The notes beneath the pieces were generated by a model. It worked only from the letters and a program-made list of their open reading frames with translations, had not been told where the DNA came from and ran no database searches. Position numbers and translations under genes: made by a program. From CAZWEZ01 sp964632795 (GTDB taxonomy: Bacteria > Pseudomonadota > Alphaproteobacteria > Rhodospirillales > 2-02-FULL-58-16), in assembly GCA_964632795.1 (NCBI GenBank), contig CAZWEZ010000102.1, positions 1 through 13,405 on the forward strand: 13,405 bases of DNA, given 5' to 3'. Each line of letters starts with the position of its first letter. Position 1 is the first letter of the stretch. Shown one piece after another: positions 7,604-13,405 of the stretch.

Positions 7604-9031
7604 GTGAAGTTCCCCTTCAAATTCAAGGGCCTGCCCTTCGGCAAGAAACGCCGCGGGGGGAACGACGATGACGACGACGAGGACGACGGCGACGAATACG
7701 AGGACGAGGAAGACGAGGAAGACGGCGCGGCGGAGCCCGAGAGGGGCGACGGCGGCGAGGATGACGACGAGGACTACGACGAGGACTACGACGAGGACGA
7801 GGACGAAGAGGGCGGAGGGGGCCTGTCGAAGGTCATCTCAGCCATCCTCGGCGAGGGCCGGCGCCGGCTGATCATCCTCGGCGCGGCGGGGCTGGTCGTC
7901 CTGCTGGCCGTCGGCGGCCTGACCACGATGCTGCTGGTTGGCGGCGGCGACGAGGAGACCGTGGCCGGGGCCGAGGCCGGGGGCGACGGGGAAGGCGGCG
8001 CGGCGGACGACCCGAACCGACCCCAACTGCCGCTCAAGTCGAAACGCGAGGAAGGCACCCCCTACGTCGAAATGGACATCCCGCGGCCCCGCCGGGGCGG
8101 TTCGTCGGCCGAGAGGTCGCTGAACGTCCTCGCCGCCGCCGACCAGGGGACGAGCGCCGATGCCGCCGTTCCCTGGGTGACGCTGGCCGCCTTCGAGGGG
8201 GTTCCCGTGGCCGCCACCGCCACCGCCCTTTCCGAGGCCCCGGACCTGGCCCTCATCGAGCAGGGCTCGCAGGGACCGCTGCCCAAGGTCGGCGAGGACG
8301 GGCGCCGGCCCTGGCAGGTCTACGCCCGGCCCTTCGACGAAGGCGACGCCCGACCGCGGATCGCCGTCATCGTCACCGGGCTGGGACTCAGCCGGGCCGC
8401 CACCGAGGCCGCCATCAGCCGCCTGCCCGGGGAGGTGACCCTGGCCTTCGATCCCTACGCCACCGGACTCGGCGACTGGGTCCGGCTGGCCCGCCAGGCG
8501 GGGCACGAGGTCCTGATCTCCCTGCCCATGGAATCGGCCGCCTTCCCGGTCCACGATTCCGGGCCCCAGTCCCTGATGACCTGGCTCGATCCGGCGGAGA
8601 ACCTGAACCGCCTCGAATTCGTGCTCAGCCGGCTGTCCGGCTACGTCGGCGTGATCACCGTCATGGGTTCCAAGTTCACCACCACCGAGACCCACCTGCG
8701 GCCGATCCTCGAGGTGTTGAAGGCGCGCGGATTGTTGATCGTCGACGGCGGCAAGGCGCCCAAGACGCTGGTCCCGAGGATCGCCACCGAGATCGGCCTG
8801 CCCCGGGCGTTGAGCAACATGGTGCTCGACACCGTCGCCTCCCGGGTCGCCATCGACGGCAAGCTGGCCAAGCTGGAGGCCCTGGTCCGCAAGCACGCCG
8901 CCGCGGTGGCCACCGCCACCCCCTATCCGGTGAGCGTCGAGCGCCTCGTCGCCTGGGCGGCGACGCTCGAGGGCAAGAACCTGGTGCTGGCCCCGGTCTC
9001 GGCCATCGCCGACAAGCAGATCCTGGAATGA
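7604..9031 (+). CDS. Membrane-anchored divergent polysaccharide deacetylase family protein (YibQ/DUF610-like)
   Basis: 475 residues, GTG start with AGGT upstream. In order: a short basic N-terminus (KFKGLPFGKKRRGG), an almost purely Asp/Glu tract at about 20-69, one transmembrane segment at about 88-112, a low-complexity linker to about 245, and a divergent polysaccharide deacetylase (NodB-fold) domain at about 250-470. The acidic tract should be cytoplasmic and the domain periplasmic. Positions expected to be catalytic are replaced. The usual double Asp of the first motif reads Thr258-Gly259 in IVTGLGLS. The His-bearing GVNNHMGS motif reads GVITVMGS (346-355). Hydrolase activity is therefore doubtful, and a binding or structural role is possible. 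It lies 41 bases after ctpA, the only non-overlapping junction in the operon, and its stop overlaps rppH. The family call is firm, the function is not. Confidence 0.85.
   Translation: MKFPFKFKGLPFGKKRRGGNDDDDDEDDGDEYEDEEDEEDGAAEPERGDGGEDDDEDYDEDYDEDEDEEGGGGLSKVISAILGEGRRRLIILGAAGLVVLLAVGGLTTMLLVGGGDEETVAGAEAGGDGEGGAADDPNRPQLPLKSKREEGTPYVEMDIPRPRRGGSSAERSLNVLAAADQGTSADAAVPWVTLAAFEGVPVAATATALSEAPDLALIEQGSQGPLPKVGEDGRRPWQVYARPFDEGDARPRIAVIVTGLGLSRAATEAAISRLPGEVTLAFDPYATGLGDWVRLARQAGHEVLISLPMESAAFPVHDSGPQSLMTWLDPAENLNRLEFVLSRLSGYVGVITVMGSKFTTTETHLRPILEVLKARGLLIVDGGKAPKTLVPRIATEIGLPRALSNMVLDTVASRVAIDGKLAKLEALVRKHAAAVATATPYPVSVERLVAWAATLEGKNLVLAPVSAIADKQILE
7661..7818 (+). repeat. Asp/Glu-codon low-complexity tract with a 12-base tandem repeat
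   Basis: The stretch is almost entirely GAC, GAT and GAG codons. The 12-base unit GACGAGGACTAC occurs twice in tandem at 7766-7777 and 7778-7789, with a diverged third copy at 7790-7801, giving the peptide DEDY DEDY DEDE. The unit length keeps the frame, so copy-number change would lengthen or shorten the acidic tail without disrupting the gene. Confidence 0.8.
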
Positions 9032-9546
9032 CGCCCCCCGACACGGCAAGCCTGCCCTATCGCAAGGGAGTCGGCGCGGTCCTCCTCAACCTCCAGGGCA
9101 AGGTGTTCGTCGCCCGCCGCAACGACGTTTCCGGCGACCACTGGCAGATGCCCCAGGGGGGCATCGACAAGGGCGAGAAGCCCCGTCAGGCGGTGTTGCG
9201 GGAACTCGCCGAGGAGATCGGCACCGAGCGTTGCGAGATCATCGCCAAGAGCGCCGGCTGGGTGTGCTACGACCTTCCCGACGACCTCCTCGGCAAGGCC
9301 TGGAAGGGCCGCTACCGCGGCCAGAAGCAGCGGTGGTTCGTGTTGCGGTTCACCGGCGAGGACCGCGACATCGACCTCGAGGCCAGCGGCCATGCCGAGT
9401 TCAGCGACTGGAAATGGGTCGACATCGAGGAGCTGACGGAACTGATCGTCCCTTTCAAACGCAAGGCATATGAAAGTATTGTCGCCGAGTTCCGCCATCT
9501 GGCCCTCCCCCGGGGCGGCAGCAAAGGACAACGGCCCGCCCCATGA
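9028..9546 (+). CDS. rppH: RNA pyrophosphohydrolase (Nudix)
   Basis: 172 residues, the usual RppH length. It removes pyrophosphate from the triphosphate (or diphosphate) 5' end of transcripts, opening them to 5'-monophosphate-dependent RNase E decay. The Nudix box G-x5-E-x7-REUxEExGU is perfect at residues 44-66: Gly44, Glu50, Arg58-Glu59, Glu62-Glu63, Gly65. Further RppH/Ap4A-hydrolase-like features are YRKGVGAVLLN at the N-terminus, the DHWQMPQGG block before the box, and GQKQRWFVLRF. In alphaproteobacteria related enzymes have also been described as diadenosine polyphosphate hydrolases (IalA/NudH), and sequence alone does not separate these roles. The ATG overlaps the upstream stop and the TGA overlaps the downstream ATG (ATGA at both ends). 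Confidence 0.95.
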   Translation: MTPPDTASLPYRKGVGAVLLNLQGKVFVARRNDVSGDHWQMPQGGIDKGEKPRQAVLRELAEEIGTERCEIIAKSAGWVCYDLPDDLLGKAWKGRYRGQKQRWFVLRFTGEDRDIDLEASGHAEFSDWKWVDIEELTELIVPFKRKAYESIVAEFRHLALPRGGSKGQRPAP

Positions 9547-10520
9547 TGTATGTCCAGCTCTTCGCCGGTTTCGTGCTCCTGCTGGGGGGCGCGGTGGTCC
9601 TGGTGCGCGGCGCGGTGGCGCTGGCCAGCCGGCTTGGGGTGTCGCCGCTGGTCATCGGCATGACGGTGGTCGCGCTCGGCACCTCGGCGCCGGAACTGGT
9701 GGTCAGCCTGGATGCCGTCCTCAGCGGGGCGCCGGGCCTGGCGCTGGGCAACGTGGTCGGCAGCAACATCGCCAACGTGCTGTTGATCCTGGGGGCGACC
9801 TGCCTGGTCCAGCCGATCCTGACCCGCTCCCACGCCCTGGCCAAGGACGCCCTGGTGTTGCTGGGGGGCAGCGTGGTGTTCGCCGGGCTGTGCTTGCTGG
9901 GCGAGATCGGGTTTTTGTCGGGGACGCTGCTGGTCGCCATCTTCCTCGGCTTCCTGGGCTATTCCTACTGGCGCGAGATCGTCTCGGGCGACCGGGCCGC
10001 GGAACGCCACGCCGCCGAGGTCGAGGAAATAACGGGCCTGGCCGCCTCGCCGTGGCTGTCCTGGGCGGCCCTGGCCGGGGGCCTCGCCGGCGTCATCTAC
10101 GGCGCCGACCTGCTGGTCGAGGGCGGGGTCGCGTTGGCCCGCATGGCGGGGGTCCCCGAGGAGGTGATCGGGTTGACCCTGATCGCGCTGGGGACCTCGC
10201 TTCCCGAGCTCGCCGCCTCGGTGGCCGCCGCCGTGCGCGGCCATGTCGGGCTGTCGATCGGCAACATAGTCGGCAGCAACCTGTTCAATATCCTGGGGGT
10301 GGCGGGGACGGTGGCGATGGTCGAGACACTGCCGGTGCACGAACAGATCCGGCGCTTCGACCTGTGGGTGATGATGGGCTCGACCGTGGTCATGGTCGCC
10401 TTCCTGATCGGCGGCTGGCGGTTCGGACGGCTCACCGGGGCCGTCTTCCTGGCCGGCTACGTCGCCTACATCGCCAGCCAGGCCCTCGGCATCTCCGGCA
10501 TCGTCGCCGGGGAGGGATGA
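9543..10520 (+). CDS. Calcium/sodium antiporter (CaCA family, YrbG-like)
   Basis: 325 residues and almost wholly hydrophobic, with about ten predicted membrane helices in two homologous halves. Each half carries the CaCA alpha-repeat: VVALGTSAPELVVS (43-56) with GNVVGSNIAN (69-78), and LIALGTSLPELAAS (213-226) with GNIVGSNLFN (240-249). The acidic residues of both GTSxPE motifs (Glu51, Glu222), which coordinate the cation in this family, are intact. The hydrophilic loop between halves is short (about 145-168), as in prokaryotic members. The ion actually exchanged (Ca2+, Na+, K+ or other) cannot be read from sequence. Its ATG overlaps the rppH stop, so it is probably translationally coupled as the last gene of the operon. 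Confidence 0.93.
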   Translation: MMYVQLFAGFVLLLGGAVVLVRGAVALASRLGVSPLVIGMTVVALGTSAPELVVSLDAVLSGAPGLALGNVVGSNIANVLLILGATCLVQPILTRSHALAKDALVLLGGSVVFAGLCLLGEIGFLSGTLLVAIFLGFLGYSYWREIVSGDRAAERHAAEVEEITGLAASPWLSWAALAGGLAGVIYGADLLVEGGVALARMAGVPEEVIGLTLIALGTSLPELAASVAAAVRGHVGLSIGNIVGSNLFNILGVAGTVAMVETLPVHEQIRRFDLWVMMGSTVVMVAFLIGGWRFGRLTGAVFLAGYVAYIASQALGISGIVAGEG

Positions 10521-10572
10521 GCGGCGCCAAGCAGGTCTTGAATCCGGCCTCGGCTTCGCCCATTCTCTGGCC

Positions 10573-11343
10573 ATGTCCGACGACACCTTCCACACCGCCC
10601 TGGTCACCGGCTCGGCACGGCGCATCGGCCGCGCCATCGCCCTCCAGCTGGCCGACCACGGCTGGTCCGTGGCGGTCCATTACAACACCTCGGCGGACGA
10701 GGCCCGCGAACTGATCGGGGAAATCGCCGAACGCGACGTGCGGAGCGCGGCCTTCAAGGCCGACCTGTCGAACGAGAAGGAGACCGCCGGTCTCTTGGCG
10801 CGGGTGGTCGAGGAGTTGGGCCCGGTGACCTGCCTGATCAACAACGCCTCGGTGTTCGAGGAGGACACCCTGGAAACCACGACCCGCGAATCCTGGGACA
10901 CCCACATGCTGGTCAACCTGCGCGCGCCGTTCGTGCTGACCCAGGCCTTCACCGCCCAGAAGCCCCAGGACATCGAGGGCGACGTGATCAACATCATCGA
11001 CCAGCGGGTGTGGAACCTGACCCCGCGGTTCACCTCCTACACCGTCTCCAAGGCGGCGCTGTGGGCGTTGACCCGCACCCTGGCCCAGGCCCTGGCCCCG
11101 GGCATCCGGGTCAACGCCATCGGCCCGGGGCCGACCCTGCCCAGCGCCCACCAGAGCGAGGAACAGTTCATCCGCCAGTGGTCGTCGCTGCCCCTGGGCC
11201 GCCGGGTGTTGCCCGAGGAGATCGGCGAAGCGGTATGCTTCATCCTCGAGGCGCCGGCGATGACCGGCCAGATGATCGCTTTGGACGGCGGTCAACACAT
11301 GGGCCGGCACCAGCGCTTCGAAACCGGGATCACCAACAAATAA
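10573..11343 (+). CDS. SDR oxidoreductase of pteridine reductase (PTR1/FolM-like) type
   Basis: 256 residues, a short-chain dehydrogenase/reductase fold. The nucleotide-binding motif TGSARRIG (12-19) has the Arg-containing form seen in NADPH-dependent pteridine reductases. NNAS lies at 90-93 and the YxxxK pair is Tyr156/Lys160. The usual catalytic Ser is absent: Asp143 sits 13 residues before Tyr156, the same Asp-Tyr spacing as Leishmania PTR1 (Asp181/Tyr194). This suggests reduction of a pterin, such as dihydromonapterin or dihydrofolate, rather than a steroid or fatty-acyl substrate. The immediate downstream gene is folB, supporting a pterin role. The start ATG has no clear ribosome-binding site, and a 52-base gap separates it from the antiporter gene. 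The specific substrate is inferred; the SDR assignment is firm. Confidence 0.87.
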   Translation: MSDDTFHTALVTGSARRIGRAIALQLADHGWSVAVHYNTSADEARELIGEIAERDVRSAAFKADLSNEKETAGLLARVVEELGPVTCLINNASVFEEDTLETTTRESWDTHMLVNLRAPFVLTQAFTAQKPQDIEGDVINIIDQRVWNLTPRFTSYTVSKAALWALTRTLAQALAPGIRVNAIGPGPTLPSAHQSEEQFIRQWSSLPLGRRVLPEEIGEAVCFILEAPAMTGQMIALDGGQHMGRHQRFETGITNK

Positions 11344-11367
11344 CCGTCCAACCGGAAAGCTCCGCCC

Positions 11368-11787
11368 ATGACCGCCAGCCAGATGAAACTCATCCACCCC
11401 TTGCGGATCGCCGACGGCCGGACGGGGGTCCGCCACGTCTTCATCCGCGACCTCGTGGTGCCCTGCGTCATCGGCGTCCACAGCCACGAACGCGACGTCG
11501 CCCAGCGGATCCGCATCAACATCGACATGGCGGTGCGCGAGGGCGAAGGACGGCTCGACGACAACATCGCCAGCGTGGTGTGCTACGAAAAGGTCGCCTC
11601 CGGAGTCCGCTCCATCGCCGCCGCGGCGCGGGTCAAGCTGGTCGAGACCCTGGCCGAGGACATCGCCTCCCTGTGCCTCGAGGACAAACGGGTCCGCTCG
11701 ACCCGGGTGCGGGTCGAGAAGCTCGACGTCTTCGCCGACGCCGCCAGCGCCGGAATCGAAATCGAAAGGTTTAATCCGGAAGTATAG
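11368..11787 (+). CDS. folB: Dihydroneopterin aldolase
   Basis: 139 residues. FolB cleaves 7,8-dihydroneopterin to 6-hydroxymethyl-dihydropterin and glycolaldehyde (and can epimerise it) in folate synthesis; family members form octamers in the cytoplasm. It is slightly longer than typical (about 120) because of an N-terminal extension of about 20 residues. Visible family motifs are VFIRDLVVPCVIGVH followed by the active-site Glu41 in HERDVAQ, Tyr73 in VVCYEKVA, LVETLAEDIA at 91-100 for the pterin-anchoring Glu, and the catalytic Lys118 in RVEKLDVFADA. GGAAAG lies 8 bases before the ATG. It starts 24 bases after the SDR stop, so the two are probably cotranscribed. No folK follows; the next gene is uvrC after a long gap. 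Confidence 0.93.
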   Translation: MTASQMKLIHPLRIADGRTGVRHVFIRDLVVPCVIGVHSHERDVAQRIRINIDMAVREGEGRLDDNIASVVCYEKVASGVRSIAAAARVKLVETLAEDIASLCLEDKRVRSTRVRVEKLDVFADAASAGIEIERFNPEV

Positions 11788-11971
11788 GCCGGCACTTTCA
11801 AAACACACCACAACCCGTTGCAAAGTAGGGGTTTGCGATCAACTGGCTGCGAGTTTTGCACAGGCGAAATCCTTTTCCCGAATTCGGCGCGGGACGATCC
11901 GGAAATATTGTTACGGCCTCGGCCTTTCCACTAGTCTCTTGATTTACCGTTTAAAATCAGTTGGTTGCAAG

Positions 11972-11992
11972 ATTGCCTAATAATTAGGCAAT
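11972..11992. promoter_or_regulatory. Perfect 21-base palindrome, possible operator
   Basis: Two perfect 10-base arms, ATTGCCTAAT (11972-11981) and ATTAGGCAAT (11983-11992), flank a single central A. This is the longest perfect dyad I noticed in the window and sits in an AT-rich patch about 150 bases before the uvrC start. Size and symmetry suit a homodimeric regulator such as a MarR- or TetR-type protein. I do not recognise the sequence as a named box. Confidence 0.5.
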
Positions 11993-12051
11993 ACCGAGAA
12001 AACCCCAGTATGTTTGGGGCAACGGCAAAACGGGGATGGTTTTCAACAAAC

Positions 12052-12074
12052 TTATCCACAGGAATCGTGGATAG
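12052..12074. promoter_or_regulatory. Inverted pair of DnaA boxes around a GANTC site
   Basis: TTATCCACA at 12052-12060 is a perfect match to the consensus high-affinity DnaA box. An inverted copy, CTATCCACG on the minus strand (12066-12074), matches 7 of 9. TATCCAC (12053-12059) and GTGGATA (12067-12073) are exact inverted repeats separated by 7 bases, and GAATC at 12062-12066 is a GANTC methylation site within the spacer. It could be an initiator-binding site, a DnaA-regulated promoter element for uvrC, or a hairpin. Confidence 0.45.
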
Positions 12075-12138
12075 TTGGCCAGGCGAACATTTTTTTCCGC
12101 GAACCTGTGCTAAACGGGTTAGAGTCGCGCCGCCCGAA

Positions 12139-13405
12139 ATGATGACCGTGAGCACTCCTCGAGATCGTCCCGCCGGCGCCGGAGTCATCGACTCCCATCT
12201 CCCGACCCTGCCCGGCTCCCCCGGCGTCTACCGGATGATCAACGCCGCCGGCGACGCGCTGTACGTCGGCAAGGCCAGGAACCTCAGGAAGCGGGTGGCC
12301 AGCTACGCCAAACCCGAGCGGCTGTCGGTCCGCCTCCGGCGGATGGTCCGGGAGACGGCGGCGATGGAGTTCGTCACCACCCACACCGAGGCCGAGGCGC
12401 TGCTGCTGGAGGCCAACCTGATCAAGCGCCTCAAGCCGCGCTACAACATCCAGCTTCGCGACGACAAGTCGTTCCCCTCGATGCTGATCACCGGCGACCA
12501 TCCCTTCGCCCGCATCCTCAAGCACCGCGGGGCGCGGAGCCGCAGGGGCGACTACTTCGGCCCCTTCGCCTCGGCCGGGGCGGTCAACCGGACGCTGGCC
12601 GTGCTCCAGCGGGCGTTCCTGCTCAGGACCTGTTCGGACGCCGTGTTCGCCAACCGCACCCGGCCCTGTCTTTTGTACCAGATCAAGCGCTGCGCGGCGC
12701 CCTGCGTGGGGCGCATCGGCGAGGCCGACTACCGGGAACTGGTCGATCAGGCCCACGCCTTCCTGTCCGGGGACAGCCGCAAGATCCAGAAGCGGCTGGC
12801 CCGGCGCATGCAGGAGGCCGGCGAGGCCCTGGAGTTCGAGGCCGCCGCCGAGTACCGCGACCGCATCCGGGCCTTGACCAGCATCCAGGCCCACCAGGAC
12901 ATCCACCCCCCCGGCCTCGGCGATGCCGACGTCATCGCCGCCCACCAGGAGGGCGGGCAGACCTGCGTCCAGGTGTTCTTCTTCCGCTCCGGGGGCAACT
13001 ACGGCAACCGCGCCTACTTTCCCGCCCACGCCCGCGACCAGGACACGGCGCGGGTGCTGGAGGCCTTCATCGGCCAGTTCTACGCCAACAAGGTGCCGCC
13101 GCCCCTGGTCCTGGTCAGCCACCGGCCGGCCGACCAGGCGCTGCTCGCGGAAGCGCTCGGCGTCCATGCCGGACGGCGGGTGCGGATCGTCCACCCCCAG
13201 CGCGGCGACAAGCGCCGCCCGGTCGACCATGCCCTGGCCAACGCCCGCGAAGCCCTGGGCCGGCGGCTGGCGGAGAGCGCCTCCCAGCGCCGCCTGCTGG
13301 ACGGGCTGTCGGCGGTCCTCGGCCTGGAGGCGCCTCCGGAACGCATCGAGGTCTACGACAACAGCCACGTCTCGGGCGCCCAGGCGGTGGGGGCGATGAT
13401 CGTCG
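12139..13405 (+). CDS. uvrC: Excinuclease ABC subunit C, 5' part (runs off the right edge)
   Basis: The first 422 codons are present. UvrC makes both incisions around a lesion after UvrA/UvrB loading in nucleotide excision repair. The GIY-YIG nuclease domain for the 3' cut spans about 22-100, with PGSPGVYRM and ALYVGKARNLRKR. A cysteine set at 165, 177, 185 and 189 has the same 12-8-4 spacing as the iron-sulfur cluster cysteines of E. coli UvrC. The UVR domain that binds UvrB lies at about 210-248. The RNase H-like 5'-cutting domain begins at the edge, with Asp407 and His410 in EVYDNSHVSG. Two tandem ATG codons (12139, 12142) and a GTG (12148) compete as starts; all lie about 14-20 residues before the domain, and the ribosome-binding site is weak. 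The rest of the gene, including the C-terminal HhH motifs, is outside the window. Confidence 0.95.
   Translation, partial: MMTVSTPRDRPAGAGVIDSHLPTLPGSPGVYRMINAAGDALYVGKARNLRKRVASYAKPERLSVRLRRMVRETAAMEFVTTHTEAEALLLEANLIKRLKPRYNIQLRDDKSFPSMLITGDHPFARILKHRGARSRRGDYFGPFASAGAVNRTLAVLQRAFLLRTCSDAVFANRTRPCLLYQIKRCAAPCVGRIGEADYRELVDQAHAFLSGDSRKIQKRLARRMQEAGEALEFEAAAEYRDRIRALTSIQAHQDIHPPGLGDADVIAAHQEGGQTCVQVFFFRSGGNYGNRAYFPAHARDQDTARVLEAFIGQFYANKVPPPLVLVSHRPADQALLAEALGVHAGRRVRIVHPQRGDKRRPVDHALANAREALGRRLAESASQRRLLDGLSAVLGLEAPPERIEVYDNSHVSGAQAVGAMIV

Larger units (their letters stand above)
11788..12138. other. AT-richer intergenic region between folB and uvrC with origin-like or regulatory motifs
   Basis: These 351 bases contain no credible gene. 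From left to right: TTTTGCACA near 11854-11862 (one mismatch to TTATNCACA), the 10-base palindrome CCGAATTCGG near 11879-11888, an AT-rich patch at about 11935-12000 with a small dyad (TGATTT at 11940-11945, AAATCA at 11954-11959) and a perfect 21-base palindrome (11972-11992), a CCCCA/TGGGG hairpin (12003-12019), a DnaA box pair (12052-12074), a T7 run (12090-12096) and two GANTC sites. I could not identify a convincing uvrC promoter or a folB terminator. Confidence 0.6.

Noticed and set aside
11805..11840. Terminator after folB formed by GCAAA/TTTGC
   Set aside because: The stem is short, relies on G-U pairs when extended, and lacks a following T run.
12003..12019. CCCCA/TGGGG hairpin followed by TTTTC on the minus strand as an intrinsic terminator
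   Set aside because: No minus-strand gene reads into it, the stem is only five pairs, and on the plus strand there is no T run.
12050..12096. DnaA-box hairpin plus T7 run as a terminator
   Set aside because: The T run begins 14 or more bases after the stem, too far for an intrinsic terminator.
12085..12104. GAAC...GAAC direct repeat upstream of uvrC as a LexA (SOS) box
   Set aside because: The alphaproteobacterial LexA box is GAAC-N7-GAAC (or GTTC-N7-GTTC); here the spacer is 12 bases, so the match fails.
12052..13368. Long open frame antisense to uvrC
   Set aside because: It is an antisense frame of the GC-rich uvrC coding sequence, Gly/Ala/Asp/Val-rich with no recognisable domain, and the opposite strand clearly encodes UvrC.

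Overview
The window looks like core chromosome of a high-GC alphaproteobacterium, most likely Rhodospirillales-like. The evidence is GC-rich third codon positions from base 3500 onward, the compact gene order gpmI - envC-like - ctpA-like - divergent polysaccharide deacetylase - rppH, and alphaproteobacterial-style protein sequences. The taxonomic call is inference; no rRNA is present.

Layout. Bases 1-109 are a gene-free edge with one hairpin. A 964-residue membrane hybrid histidine kinase lies on the minus strand (110-3004) and has visibly lower GC than the rest. A roughly 500-base AT-richer interval (3005-3505) separates it from a plus-strand block. The interval holds divergent promoter candidates and a possible 47-codon minus-strand small gene with a strong ribosome-binding site. 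From 3506 to 10520 six genes run head to tail: gpmI, an EnvC-like murein hydrolase activator, an S41 C-terminal processing protease, a membrane-anchored divergent polysaccharide deacetylase with an acidic N-terminus, rppH and a calcium/sodium-type antiporter. Four of the five junctions are 4-base GTGA or ATGA stop/start overlaps, so the block is probably one translationally coupled operon. After 52 bases come a pteridine-reductase-like SDR and folB, a pterin/folate pair. A 351-base intergenic region follows, then the 5' part of uvrC, which runs off the right edge.

How the genes may work together. EnvC-like, CtpA and the deacetylase-like protein form a cell-envelope/peptidoglycan module embedded with a glycolytic enzyme (GpmI) and an mRNA 5'-end processing enzyme (RppH). 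The SDR and FolB both act, or are predicted to act, on reduced pterins. UvrC belongs to nucleotide excision repair.

I found no mobile element, CRISPR array, tRNA, rRNA or defence system. The most unusual non-coding signal is upstream of uvrC: a perfect TTATCCACA DnaA box paired with an inverted imperfect copy around a GANTC site, four GANTC sites in about 130 bases, and a perfect 21-base palindrome in an AT-rich patch. The other points of interest are the small gene before the kinase, a possibly leaderless gpmI, loss of catalytic residues in the deacetylase-like protein, and the PTR1-type Asp/Tyr/Lys active site of the SDR next to folB.
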